Shown: positions 38,672 through 47,348 of the stretch, piece after piece | Position numbering within the stretch: the stretch's first letter is position 1 | Layout of the letters: each line of letters begins with the position of its first letter | Assembly (NCBI RefSeq): GCF_015710575.1 | Contig: NZ_CP065373.1 | Location: 5,022,001-5,086,000, forward strand | Direction: 5' to 3' | Origin: Mycolicibacterium mengxianglii | GTDB taxonomy: Bacteria > Actinomycetota > Actinomycetes > Mycobacteriales > Mycobacteriaceae | Length of the DNA: 64,000 nucleotides | Position numbers and translations under genes: made by a program | The notes under the pieces: generated by a model | Seen by the model: only the letters and a program-made list of their open reading frames with translations | What the model was told of the DNA's origin: nothing | Database searches by the model: none

Positions 38672-39598
38672 CTAGTCCTGCCGGCCACCCTGGGTGGATC
38701 GAACCGTGCGGGAAAGGGCAGCGGCTTGAGCCCGGCTGCTCACCCCTAGCTTGGTAAGCAGGTTATGAACATGGTTTTTCACCGTGTGCACGGCGATTTC
38801 GAGGTGGTCTGCGATATCCCTGTTCGACCGGCCCAGTTCCAGCATCTTAAGGATCTGGGCCTCTCGCGCCGTGAGAGCCAGATCCTTGGCCGCCGGCGCG
38901 GGTGTAGATGCCAGCAGCGTCAGTCGGCGCAGCAACATCGTCGACACCTGGGCCGGGCAAAAGGACTCTCCGGCCGCCACATTGCGGATCATCGTGATCA
39001 AGCTGGCGAGTGAGTCGGTGCGCATGTGGTAGCCGGCCACCCCGGCCTCAGCACAAGCGATGATGCTCTCCTCGTCTTGTTCTGACACCCCGAATACGAT
39101 CACCCGCACAGCCGGAGCGATATCCATCACGGCGCGGAGTAACAGATCACTCCCCGCGGTGGACATGTTGAGCAGGACCAAGCTGATATCGGCCGGGTCG
39201 AAAGCCATTACCACAGAAGGCAAGTCCCATGCGAGGCGCGCGGCAGTTATCCCGTTGGCTGCGAGGACAGCGGCAAGATTCTCCCGGAACAGTGTGCAGT
39301 CATCAATGATCAACACGCTCAATGCACTCTGTGAATCGCAATCGGCCGTTCGGTCTACGGCCAGATTCAACAGCTCAGCGGCGCCCGACGAACTGCGCCG
39401 ATGACGATCGGGCGTGGCTTCGTCGGGCGGCCACCCGTCGGGTGACCAGACCTGATCCCCGTTGCTGTTCTGGTGCCCCCAGCCGTCACCTCCAGGCTGA
39501 CCGAGCGAACCCGTTGGGTATCGGCCCTCCACCGGCTGCGGTTCCGAGCCAATTGGATGGTCAGCAACCTCTGCTACCAGGCAGTGCACTTTTGCCAT
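38672..39598 (-). CDS. LuxR-type transcriptional regulator with pseudo-receiver domain, copy 1
   Basis: 308 residues from ATG 39598 (MAKVHCLV), which has AGGGAGACGAAG just upstream. A disordered N-terminal stretch of about 90 residues is followed by a receiver-like domain (LSVLIIDDCTLFRENLAAVL) and a C-terminal LuxR/GerE helix-turn-helix (LTAREAQILKMLELGRSNRD, then VHTVKNHVHNLLTKLG). The acidic pair DD is kept, but the phospho-acceptor Asp is replaced by Asn in LVLLNMS and the conserved Lys is missing in AGYHMR, so control by phosphorylation is unlikely. A close paralogue lies at 41036-41911. Control of the downstream glycan operon is inferred. Confidence 0.87.
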   Translation of the reverse strand: MAKVHCLVAEVADHPIGSEPQPVEGRYPTGSLGQPGGDGWGHQNSNGDQVWSPDGWPPDEATPDRHRRSSSGAAELLNLAVDRTADCDSQSALSVLIIDDCTLFRENLAAVLAANGITAARLAWDLPSVVMAFDPADISLVLLNMSTAGSDLLLRAVMDIAPAVRVIVFGVSEQDEESIIACAEAGVAGYHMRTDSLASLITMIRNVAAGESFCPAQVSTMLLRRLTLLASTPAPAAKDLALTAREAQILKMLELGRSNRDIADHLEIAVHTVKNHVHNLLTKLGVSSRAQAAALSRTVRSTQGGRQD

Positions 39599-39690
39599 CT
39601 TCGTCTCCCTGCCGTGGCGGCCCACATTGTCACCAGACACCTGCCACGGACCGCGTGTTGTGCATTGACGCTCGAGCCCACTGCGCGGAA

Positions 39691-40848
39691 CTAATCAGTG
39701 CCCGAGGACGCTCCGCCCGATCCGTTCGACGAGGAGTCATTGCCTGAGCCGCCACCGGAATTGTCTGACCCGCCATCGGAGTTGCCCTGGGAGCCTGCGC
39801 CTGACCCCGCGCCGCCACCGTCGGAGACGTCTGATCCCGACGGGGACCCACCGCCCAGTTCGTTCCCGCTTGGTCCACCACCGTCGCTTTCCGGTGAGTC
39901 GTCATTCTCAGAGGGGTAGGGCCCCAGCTGCCCGTCGAGGAAAGTGGGCTCTGGTTCCGGTTCTGGCGCAGGAGAACTCGGTGCCGTCACGGGATCCGGA
40001 AGGAAAGTTTCCGTTGGTGTGATCGTCTCGGGGACATACACGTCGACAAAAGTTGGTGCCACCGATGGTGGTACCACATCGACCGGCACGGACGTCGGCG
40101 CGGGTACAACTTCGGACGGCGCAGTGAACTCCGGATTCGGCGGTGGTGGTGGCGGTGGCGGGGGTGGCGGTGGCGGCGGTGGCGGCGGGGCCATCCAGTC
40201 AGCCGGCACCGGTGGTCCGAGCTGTACCTGCGTCTGCGCCTGCGCCTGCGCGGGTTGGACCGCGATCGAATTGATAATCGTCGATACCAGCTGCGCAACT
40301 AGCCCGAAGATCTCCCCACCCGCTTCGTAAGCCTTTCGCATGAGCAGCTCGATCAGCATCATTAATTGCGGCGGAATCTGTCCGGTCGTCGGCGCGCCGA
40401 ATCCGCCGCCTCCCCCTCCTGCCACCGTCAACCCGGTAATGGACACGGGCCCAACGGAAGTGACGATTTCGAGCGCTGTCATGAGGTCTCGCAACCGGTA
40501 CGTGGTGACGAGTTCGAGCAACGCTTCCTGGGGAAGTTGAGCACGTGCTGCATCCAGCAGCGTGACCAGCTGGGAGAGGTCTCGCAGGTTGAGATCCATC
40601 AGGCTTGCGCTGTTGCGGTTCAGCGAGATCGGCTTCAACAAATTGGGGAAATCTGCCACCTCTACAAAGCGAGGCGCGTCGCCGAACAAGTGCAGCGGGC
40701 TCGACGCCGGGTACACGGTGGCGCTGAATGCCACAGCCGCAGAGACAACGGCTGCTCCGATGATGCGGTTGCGGGAGCGCTCCGATTCTTCGTAAGTCCC
40801 AGCGACCTTCGGAGCGCTCTTCGTATTCGTGTTCGAACCAGGCATCAT
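39691..40848 (-). CDS. Proline-rich, membrane-anchored exported protein with 17-proline run
   Basis: 385 residues, start MMPGSNTN. A single hydrophobic helix (RIIGAAVVSAAVAFSATVYP, about residues 28-47) without a clear cleavage site suggests an N-terminal anchor with the rest outside. Next come helical, leucine-rich stretches (LNLRDLSQLVTLLDAARAQL), a glycine patch, a second hydrophobic stretch (GLVAQLVSTIINSIAV), a run of 17 prolines (bases 40138-40188), a Pro/Val/Glu spacer and an acidic Gly/Ser/Asp tail. The proline run and tail look like a cell-wall-spanning stalk. I recognise no family. It is flanked by the two LuxR-type genes and has its own copy of the repeat element upstream. Confidence 0.75.
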   Translation of the reverse strand: MMPGSNTNTKSAPKVAGTYEESERSRNRIIGAAVVSAAVAFSATVYPASSPLHLFGDAPRFVEVADFPNLLKPISLNRNSASLMDLNLRDLSQLVTLLDAARAQLPQEALLELVTTYRLRDLMTALEIVTSVGPVSITGLTVAGGGGGGFGAPTTGQIPPQLMMLIELLMRKAYEAGGEIFGLVAQLVSTIINSIAVQPAQAQAQTQVQLGPPVPADWMAPPPPPPPPPPPPPPPPPNPEFTAPSEVVPAPTSVPVDVVPPSVAPTFVDVYVPETITPTETFLPDPVTAPSSPAPEPEPEPTFLDGQLGPYPSENDDSPESDGGGPSGNELGGGSPSGSDVSDGGGAGSGAGSQGNSDGGSDNSGGGSGNDSSSNGSGGASSGTD

Positions 40849-40951
40849 CTACGCCTCTCTCCGGCGCGGTGGCCCGCGGTCCCTCGCCACCACCCGGAGG
40901 TGGTGTCGCTACGTCGATTTCGAGTTCTGGCTAACGTGCACCGCACGGGTC

Positions 40952-40992
40952 TACTATCGGCTCAACCCTGCCCGGTCGTACATGGACCATCG
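40952..40992 (-). promoter_or_regulatory. Repeated promoter element upstream of proline-rich gene (copy 2)
   Basis: ACTATCGG (40952-40959) and CGTACATGGACCATCGG (40976-40992) duplicate the element in front of glmS with a one-base difference in spacing. It lies 104-144 bp before the proline-rich gene's ATG and 44 bp after the end of the second LuxR-type gene. Confidence 0.55.
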
Positions 40993-41035
40993 GAGCTATT
41001 TTCAAACCGGTTCTCTACCTGGATCTCAGAGGCGC

Positions 41036-41911
41036 CTAGCTGTAGTGGACCGTCCGAGAAAGGGCCACAGCTTCCGTCCGGGTACTGGCACCGAGCTTGG
41101 TCAAGACACTGTGGACATGGTTCTTCACTGTGTGCAGCGCGATGCACAAGTGGTCGGCTATTTCGCGGTTGGACAGGCCCAGTTCGAGCATCCCAAGGAT
41201 CTGGATCTCACGCGACGTGAGCACTGGTTCCTTGACGACAGGTTGGCGCTGCGCCGCCAACGCAGAGAGTCGTTTGAGAAGGATCGTGGTCACCCGTGGC
41301 GAACAGGCGGACTCCCCCTCGATTACCTTCGAGATCAGCTTGATCAGATCATCCAGTGATTCCGTACGGAGGTGATAGCCCGCCACTCCCGCTTCGGCAC
41401 ACGCAACGATGATGGATTCGTCGTCGTCAGAGATACCGACCGCGATCACCTTCACGTCGGGGTATCTCTGTCGGATGGAACCCAACAACCCCACGCTGCC
41501 GTGGGTGCCCATGTTCAACAGGACGATCTCAGGTGTGCGCTCCCCCAGTGATGCGATCAATGAGGGCAGATCCCACGCCACCGCGGGCACGGTGTGTGCA
41601 CCGAGTGCGAACATGGCAGCCAGATTCTCGCGGTGGAGCGTGCAGTCATCGACGATCAACATCACGACATCGGGGAGTTGAACTCGCGGTTCGCCCATGT
41701 CGCGCCGATGGTGAGCAAGGGGAGGCACCGGCTTGTCGACCACATGGGCGTAGGAGAAGGAGACCCGGTCTGTCATCGGGCCCTTCGTGCCGGCTGTCGC
41801 GTCCAGGACCAATGACTGGCTTGCGCCCCGCGACAAGTTGAGATCGATTGATCGTGGCACGCTGACGTGCCTGGCTTCCCCACCCTCAGTCGGATGCGTG
41901 AGATGAGTCAT
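41036..41911 (-). CDS. LuxR-type transcriptional regulator with pseudo-receiver domain, copy 2
   Basis: 291 residues from ATG 41911 (MTHLTHPTEGG); a longer frame to 42046 has no ribosome-binding site. A receiver-like domain (VMLIVDDCTLHRENLAAMF, VPAVAWDLPSLIASL) shares most positions with the copy at 38672-39598, including the Asn that replaces the phospho-acceptor (IVLLNMG) and the missing Lys (GYHLRTES). The C-terminal helix-turn-helix (LTSREIQILGMLELGLSNRE, LHTVKNHVHSVLTKLG) is intact. An orphan, phosphorylation-independent regulator is inferred. It is the first gene at the right end of the glycan block. Confidence 0.87.
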   Translation of the reverse strand: MTHLTHPTEGGEARHVSVPRSIDLNLSRGASQSLVLDATAGTKGPMTDRVSFSYAHVVDKPVPPLAHHRRDMGEPRVQLPDVVMLIVDDCTLHRENLAAMFALGAHTVPAVAWDLPSLIASLGERTPEIVLLNMGTHGSVGLLGSIRQRYPDVKVIAVGISDDDESIIVACAEAGVAGYHLRTESLDDLIKLISKVIEGESACSPRVTTILLKRLSALAAQRQPVVKEPVLTSREIQILGMLELGLSNREIADHLCIALHTVKNHVHSVLTKLGASTRTEAVALSRTVHYS

Positions 41912-42609
41912 TCGTCGTCCCCGTCTGACGTCCGACGCGAACCGCGTCGTTCCATCCTGAAATAAAACGGTGCCTACCCACAGTCGTGAGTCCACACTTG
42001 CGGGTCTGAACTGCCCGCCTCGATGTGCCCCACCCGATCCCCCCACTGCGGAAGTTCTCCGGCCCCGTCGGCGACTAGACCCCTTCGGCGGTATGCCTCA
42101 CAACCTTCCCTTCGATTGCCCGCCGATCCGGTTCATCGTCACGCCACGGCCAATGGTAAACATTTGCCAGCACAGCGGTCAACGAACACGGAAAGCCATC
42201 CCATCAAAGATTGCCTAGGGAAGTAGTGAACCAAAAGTACCTTCGGATCGCACAGCGAGTAACCCCTGTTCGAAGCTGATACGAGGCTGAGAACTCACAG
42301 GTAGGACGGATTTGCGCAGGAAAAATCGTTTTGCTGACGGCCCGATCCGCAACCCCGCGCCGAACCCCGGTCCGAGAAATAACCAGCCGCGGCAGCCCTG
42401 CGCTACCGACTCCCAGGTTGGCAAAGGCGCAAGCGCTCGTTTAAAACGTCCAGCAACATCCGATTTTGATCTTGTTCCCCATTGAATACTTTGCTAAATC
42501 TGCATCAAGTGGCACATTTTGGATGTAATTTCGGCGCGCGATGAATCCAAGTGGAGCGAAGAGTCCACTGTCGAACGATCAGTCCCACCAGCCCGGCTGC
42601 TGAGGTCGA
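41912..42609. other. Long intergenic region, right edge of glycan block
   Basis: About 700 bp without a convincing gene. Short frames here (up to 82 codons) show no family features or ribosome-binding sites. Bases 42431-42540 are clearly richer in A+T than the surroundings (TTTTGATCTTG, GAATACTTTGC). The stretch should hold the promoter of the second LuxR-type gene; no KstR-type box was found in it. It marks the junction between the glycan block and ltp2. Confidence 0.6.
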
Positions 42610-43776
42610 TCAACCCAGAATCAGACCGGACGTCGGCACACCGGTACCAGCGGTCACGAGCACATGCTCCACCGCATCGACCTGGTTGACCGAGGTACCC
42701 CGGAGCTGCCGGACCCCTTCGGCGATGCCGTTCATGCCGTGGATATAGGCCTCACCGAGCTGGCCGCCGTGGGTGTTGATGGGCAGTCGTCCGCCGATCT
42801 CGAGCGCGCCGCCGGCGATGAAGTCTTTGGCCTCACCCCGGCCGCAGAAGCCCAGCTCTTCCAACTGGATCAGTGTGAAAGGCGTGAAGTGGTCGTAGAG
42901 CACCGCGGTTTGGATGTCAGACGGCTGCAGTCCGGACTGCGACCACAGTTGGCGCCCCACCAGACCCATTTCGGGCAGGCCGTCGAGTTCCGGGCGGTAA
43001 TAGCTCACCATTGTGTACTGGTCAGGGCTCGAACCCTGAGCGGCCGCCTCGATCACCACGGGACGGTTCTTGAGGTCCTTGGCTCTCTCCGGAGTGGTGA
43101 CCACGATCGCCACCGCGCCGTCAGTCTCCTGGCAGCAGTCCAGCAGCCGGAGCGGCTCGGCAATCCACCGCGAATTCTGGTGGTCCTCAATGGTTATCGG
43201 CTTCTCGTAGAAATAAGCCTTGGGATTCTTGGCCGCATGCTTGCGATCGGCCACCGACACGGCGCCGAAATCGGCACTGGTGGCGCCCGACAGATGCATG
43301 TAGCGTTTCGCGATCATCGCGACCTGCGCCGCCGGCGTGGACAGCCCATGCGGGTACGAAAACGAGTTGTCCGCCCCCGTCGAGTCGGCGTTGGACACCA
43401 AACCCTGCTGCACCTGGCCGAACCGGGTGCCGGAGCGCTCGTTGAAGGCGCGATACGCCACTACACATTCCGCGACACCCGTGGCCACGGCCAGAGCGGC
43501 CTGCTGCACGGTCGCACAGGCCGCTCCGCCGCCGTAACCGATCTTGGAAAAGAACTTCAATTCGCCGATCCCGGCGGCGCGGGCCACCGCCTGCTCGGTG
43601 TTGGTGTCCATGGTGAAGGTGGTGAGACCGTCGACGTCCGACGGCTTCAAACCGGCGTCGTCAAGGGCGTCCAACACCGCCTCGGCCGCCAAGCGAAGTT
43701 CGCTTCGCCCCGAGTTCTTGGAGAAGTCGGTGGCACCGATGCCGGCGATTGCCGCCTTGCCTGACAGACCGGTCAC
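42610..43776 (-). CDS. ltp2: Steroid side-chain retro-aldolase Ltp2 (thiolase/SCP-x fold)
   Basis: 388 residues, GTG start overlapping the chsH1 stop (GTGA). The thiolase-like fold is seen in AIAGIGATDFSKNSG, GGGAACATVQQAALAVATG (cysteine region, about residue 85) and NTHGGQLGEAYIHG near the C terminus. Ltp2, with the DUF35 domain of ChsH2, cleaves the 17-hydroxy-3-oxo-pregn-4-ene-20-carboxyl-CoA side chain, releasing propionyl-CoA and androstenedione. It is the last gene of the cyp125-chsE1-chsE2-chsH2-chsH1-ltp2 operon and corresponds to Rv3540c. Confidence 0.94.
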   Translation of the reverse strand: MTGLSGKAAIAGIGATDFSKNSGRSELRLAAEAVLDALDDAGLKPSDVDGLTTFTMDTNTEQAVARAAGIGELKFFSKIGYGGGAACATVQQAALAVATGVAECVVAYRAFNERSGTRFGQVQQGLVSNADSTGADNSFSYPHGLSTPAAQVAMIAKRYMHLSGATSADFGAVSVADRKHAAKNPKAYFYEKPITIEDHQNSRWIAEPLRLLDCCQETDGAVAIVVTTPERAKDLKNRPVVIEAAAQGSSPDQYTMVSYYRPELDGLPEMGLVGRQLWSQSGLQPSDIQTAVLYDHFTPFTLIQLEELGFCGRGEAKDFIAGGALEIGGRLPINTHGGQLGEAYIHGMNGIAEGVRQLRGTSVNQVDAVEHVLVTAGTGVPTSGLILG

Positions 43777-44177
43777 GCGCTCTCACCTATCGTCAGCGTC
43801 GCGGTCGCAACGATGTGATCACCAAGACTGTTGCTGCCCACGACTTTCAGTGAGATCAGCCCGTTCTCGACCGCGGTCACCTCACCTTTGAAAGTCACCG
43901 TGTCGTAGGCGTACCACGGCACACCGAGCCGCAGGCCGATCGACTTGATGAGCGCGTTGGGCCCGGCCCAGTCGGTGATGTACCGCTGCACCAGGCCGGT
44001 GTCGGTGAGGATGTTCACGAAGATGTCCTTGGAACCCTTGGCCTGAGCCTTGTCCCGGTCGTGATGGACATCCTGGTAATCGCGGGTGGCGATCGCTGTC
44101 GAGACGATGAAGGTCGGATCGCCGTACAACGACAGTTCCGGCAGCTTGGTGCCGACTGCCACAGTAGGTGCGCTCAC
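43773..44177 (-). CDS. chsH1: MaoC-like enoyl-CoA hydratase subunit ChsH1
   Basis: 134 residues from GTG 44177, which overlaps the chsH2 stop by 4 nt. It is a single hot-dog domain with TRDYQDVHHDRDKAQAKG (the catalytic Asp-His region) and a C-terminal VVGSNSLGDHIVATATLTI. ChsH1 and ChsH2 form a heterotetramer that hydrates the enoyl-CoA made by ChsE1-ChsE2; the catalytic pair lies in this subunit. It corresponds to Rv3541c. Confidence 0.93.
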   Translation of the reverse strand: MSAPTVAVGTKLPELSLYGDPTFIVSTAIATRDYQDVHHDRDKAQAKGSKDIFVNILTDTGLVQRYITDWAGPNALIKSIGLRLGVPWYAYDTVTFKGEVTAVENGLISLKVVGSNSLGDHIVATATLTIGESA

Positions 44178-45145
44178 TGAGCGGGCTCCCATGCGTAGAG
44201 CGTCCAGGCCGGGCCGACGCTGTTCTCCGGAAAGTCGATATAGGTTGCGCGAACCGGCATTCCGATCTGCACCTCGGCCGGATCGACGTTGCGCAACTCA
44301 CCGAGCATGCGCACGCCCTCTTCGAGCTCGACCAATGCGATGACGAATGGCAGGGTGCGGCCGGGAACTCTGGGCGCATGGTGCACCACGAAGCTGAATA
44401 CGGTGCCATTACCGGAGGCGACGACGTAGTCCGTCGGCAGTTCTTTGTCCGCCCACACCGCCGGCACCGGTGGATGCTGCAGCGCACCGTCGGGTCGTTT
44501 CTGGATACGCAGCTCGTGGGCATTGACGCCATCCCAGAAGAACTGGGTGTCCTTCGAAGCCGCGGGTCGCATCATGGCGTCGGCGTCGAGATCCTCGGGC
44601 ACCGCCGATGTGGGTACATCCTGGTCAGCAGGGCGGAATTTCATTATGCGCCAGAGCATCTCGGCGACGTCCTCGTCACCCACAGACCAGGTGATCTTCT
44701 GCGTGATGAAGAATCCCTCACCCAGCGCTGTCCGTTTCGGGCCGATGACGTCGGTCAGCTCAGCCGAGATGCTGACCTCCTCGCCCGGCCGTAGGTAACG
44801 GTGGTAGGTCTGCTCGCAGTTGGTGGCGACGACGCCGATGTACCCGGCTTCGTCGAACAGGCCGAGGATCTTGCCCAGGGGATCGTCGTCGGGCCGGACA
44901 CCGCCCAGCCCCATCATGGTCCACACCTGGATCATGGCCGGGGGCGCGACGATTCCCGGATGACCGGCAGCCTTGGCAGCCGCTTCGTCGACGTAGATCG
45001 GGTTCTTGTCACCCAGCGCGTCCAGCCAGTGCTCGATCATGGGCTGATTCACCGGATGGCGGCCCACCCTCGCCTTGCTGCGGCCCTCTGCCTTGACGCG
45101 GTCAGCGGCCGCTTTGATGGCTGCAGTTTTGTCGTCGCCGCTCAC
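44174..45145 (-). CDS. chsH2: ChsH2: MaoC-like hydratase subunit fused to DUF35 OB-fold domain
   Basis: 323 residues. The N-terminal half is a MaoC hot-dog (HPVNQPMIEHWLDALGDKNP, GIVAPPAMIQVWTM). The C-terminal half (about residues 205-323) is a DUF35 acyl-CoA-associated OB-fold ending in ATYIDFP and WTLYAWEP. The N domain pairs with ChsH1 and the DUF35 domain with Ltp2, linking hydration to side-chain cleavage. The usual four zinc cysteines of DUF35 proteins are absent (RIQKRPDGALQHPPVP in that place). Its start overlaps the chsE2 stop by 4 nt. It corresponds to Rv3542c. Confidence 0.94.
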   Translation of the reverse strand: MSGDDKTAAIKAAADRVKAEGRSKARVGRHPVNQPMIEHWLDALGDKNPIYVDEAAAKAAGHPGIVAPPAMIQVWTMMGLGGVRPDDDPLGKILGLFDEAGYIGVVATNCEQTYHRYLRPGEEVSISAELTDVIGPKRTALGEGFFITQKITWSVGDEDVAEMLWRIMKFRPADQDVPTSAVPEDLDADAMMRPAASKDTQFFWDGVNAHELRIQKRPDGALQHPPVPAVWADKELPTDYVVASGNGTVFSFVVHHAPRVPGRTLPFVIALVELEEGVRMLGELRNVDPAEVQIGMPVRATYIDFPENSVGPAWTLYAWEPAQ

Positions 45146-46305
45146 CGGGGCACCCTCGGCACCTTGAGCCCGGAGGCCGCGATCATCTCGCGCATCACCT
45201 CATTGACACCGCCACCGAAGGTGATGACCAGGTTGCGTTTGGTCTGGCTGTCCAGCCACTGCAACAGCTCAGCGGTATCGGGATCGGCAGGATTGCCGTA
45301 GACGCCGACGATCTCCTCCGCCAAGCGGCCGACCTTCTGAATGCGCTCGGTGGAAAAGACTTTCGTCGCGGCGGCATCGGCCACCGCAATGGTCTCGCCC
45401 GCGGCGGCGACCTGCCAGTTCAACAGCTCATTGATCCGCCAGATCGCCTGGATCTCCGCCAAGGCACGCTTGACATTGGGGTTGTCGATCGGCGTGACGC
45501 CGTTGCTTCCGGGCTTGGAAGCCCAGGCGTGCACGCGGTCGTACACCCCGGCGACCTTGCCCGCCGGTCCGAGCATCACGCGCTCGTGGTTGAGCTGCGT
45601 GGTGATCAGCCGCCAGCCGGCGTTCTCCTCGCCCACCAGCATGTCGGCCGGAACGCGGACGTCGTTGTAATAGCTGGCGTTGGTGTGATGCGCGCCGTCG
45701 GACAGGATGATCGGCGTCCAGGAGTAGCCGGGATCCTTGGTGTCCACGATAAGGATCGAAATGCCCTTGTGTTTGGGCGCTTCCGGATCAGTGCGCACCG
45801 CGAGCCAGATGTAGTCGGCGTCGTGGGCACCGGTGGTCCAGATCTTCTGCCCGTTGACGATCCACTCGTCGCCGTGGCGCACTGCCGAAGTGCGTAGTGA
45901 TGCCAGATCGGTGCCGGCCTCGGGCTCGGAGTAACCGATCGCGAAGTGCACCTCGCCGGCGAGGATGGCAGGCAGGAACTTCTTCTTCTGTGCCTCGTTG
46001 CCGTACACCTGCAGCGTCGGTCCGACAGTCTGCAACGTCACCGCCGGCAACGGGATGTCGGCCCGTGCCGCCTCGTTGACGAAGATGGACTGCTCCACGG
46101 GACCGAACCCCAGGCCGCCGAACTCTTTAGGCCAGCCGACGCCGAGCTTGCCGTCCGAGCCCATCCGCTTGATGATGGCGCGGTATGCCTCGTTGTGCCG
46201 ATCGGCCTCCATCGCCTTCGCCTCTTCAGGCGATATCAGCGTCGAAAAGTACTGCCGCATTTCGGCTTGCAGCTGCCGCTGCTCGGGCGTCAGGTCGATG
46301 AACAT
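45142..46305 (-). CDS. chsE2: Acyl-CoA dehydrogenase subunit ChsE2 (FadE29)
   Basis: 387 residues from ATG 46305 (MFIDLTPEQRQL), sharing one base with the chsE1 stop; this is the length of FadE29. Acyl-CoA dehydrogenase motifs: AIGYSEPEAGTDLASLRTSA (flavin and substrate loop), EWIVNGQKIWTTGAHDADY, and GVYGNPADPDTAELLQW near the C terminus. With ChsE1 it forms an alpha2-beta2 enzyme that dehydrogenates 3-oxo-pregn-4-ene-20-carboxyl-CoA. It corresponds to Rv3543c. Confidence 0.94.
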   Translation of the reverse strand: MFIDLTPEQRQLQAEMRQYFSTLISPEEAKAMEADRHNEAYRAIIKRMGSDGKLGVGWPKEFGGLGFGPVEQSIFVNEAARADIPLPAVTLQTVGPTLQVYGNEAQKKKFLPAILAGEVHFAIGYSEPEAGTDLASLRTSAVRHGDEWIVNGQKIWTTGAHDADYIWLAVRTDPEAPKHKGISILIVDTKDPGYSWTPIILSDGAHHTNASYYNDVRVPADMLVGEENAGWRLITTQLNHERVMLGPAGKVAGVYDRVHAWASKPGSNGVTPIDNPNVKRALAEIQAIWRINELLNWQVAAAGETIAVADAAATKVFSTERIQKVGRLAEEIVGVYGNPADPDTAELLQWLDSQTKRNLVITFGGGVNEVMREMIAASGLKVPRVPR

Positions 46306-47309
46306 CAGGCTCCCACCAGATCCAAACGGTGTGACGGTCCGCCCAGCAGGCGGGTCAGGTCTTTGATCGTCGAGTAAAAGCGATCCATCGGGTAAGTGAT
46401 ATCCATGCCCATACCGCCGTGCAGATGATGACATGTCTGCATCATCGGCGGCGCCTGCGCGGTCAGCCAGTAACCCAGCACATCAAGATCGTCGTCGGCG
46501 TCACGTCCCTCGGCCAACCGCCAGATCGCCGACGTCGCAGCCAAATCCAGGGTGCGCGAGATGATGTACACCTCGGCAAGCTGTGCGGCCACAGTCTGGA
46601 ACGTCGACAGCGGCCGACCGAACTGCTCGCGGTTGGCGACGTAATCGGCGGTCAGCCGCAGCGCGCCCGCCACCAGACCGGCACCGTAGGCACCGATCGC
46701 AGCCAGGGCCAGCTGGTTGACGCGGTGCGCGGTGGCCCCGGCCAGCACGTCGGCCTCGGCCACCGTGACGTCGTCGAAAGTCACTGCGAATTCATCGGTG
46801 CCGTTGGATGTCGGTGTCGCGATGACCTGCACACCGGCAGCTTTCGCAGCGACCACGACCACACCAGTATCGGCGGTGACCAGGATCCACTCGGCGGTGC
46901 CGGCGTACGGCACACCCACTTTGGTGCCGTTGAGTCGGCCGTTGCTCAGCTTCACCGACGGCAGATCCGGTAGGGCGGCACCGGGTTCATTCAGCGCGGC
47001 GGTCAACACCGCGCCTTTGGGGACACCAGCGAGATAACGGTCCTGCTGTTCCTCGTTGGCCAGGTCCAACAGCGGCAGCAGCGCAAGACCGAGCGTGGCC
47101 AGCGCCGGCCCGGTACTGCCGCGACGGCCGATCTCGGTGATGGCGGTCGTGACCTCCGGCAGACCGACGCCGTCGCCACCGAGCCGTTCCGGAACGCCGA
47201 GCGCGGGCACTCCCCCCGCAACCAACGCGTCCCAACTGTTGTCCCTGGTGAGCACCGACGTCACCACATCGGCGACTGCCTGCTGCTCCGGGGCCGGCAT
47301 GAAATCCAA
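46305..47309 (-). CDS. chsE1: Acyl-CoA dehydrogenase subunit ChsE1 (FadE28)
   Basis: 334 residues. The start is a TTG at 47309, with AAGGAGG spaced 6 nt upstream, a better site than the ATG 9 nt further in. The protein has the acyl-CoA dehydrogenase fold but lacks the full flavin loop of ChsE2. The C-terminal region with REQFGRPLSTFQTVAAQLAE and CHHLHGGMGMDITYPMDRFY is well kept. It contributes part of the active site of the ChsE1-ChsE2 heterotetramer. It corresponds to Rv3544c and lies between cyp125 (39-nt gap) and chsE2. Confidence 0.94.
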   Translation of the reverse strand: MDFMPAPEQQAVADVVTSVLTRDNSWDALVAGGVPALGVPERLGGDGVGLPEVTTAITEIGRRGSTGPALATLGLALLPLLDLANEEQQDRYLAGVPKGAVLTAALNEPGAALPDLPSVKLSNGRLNGTKVGVPYAGTAEWILVTADTGVVVVAAKAAGVQVIATPTSNGTDEFAVTFDDVTVAEADVLAGATAHRVNQLALAAIGAYGAGLVAGALRLTADYVANREQFGRPLSTFQTVAAQLAEVYIISRTLDLAATSAIWRLAEGRDADDDLDVLGYWLTAQAPPMMQTCHHLHGGMGMDITYPMDRFYSTIKDLTRLLGGPSHRLDLVGA

Positions 47310-47348
47310 CCGAATCCTCCTTGATTCTGCGGAAAAAGCCAGGTGTGG

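Noticed and set aside
39944..40330. Glycine-rich plus-strand frame resembling a PE_PGRS fragment
   Set aside because: It is the antisense of the polyproline run in the minus-strand gene; no PE domain or start site.
42023..42424. Small frames of 67-82 codons in the intergenic gap
   Set aside because: No ribosome-binding sites or recognisable sequence; codon pattern not gene-like.
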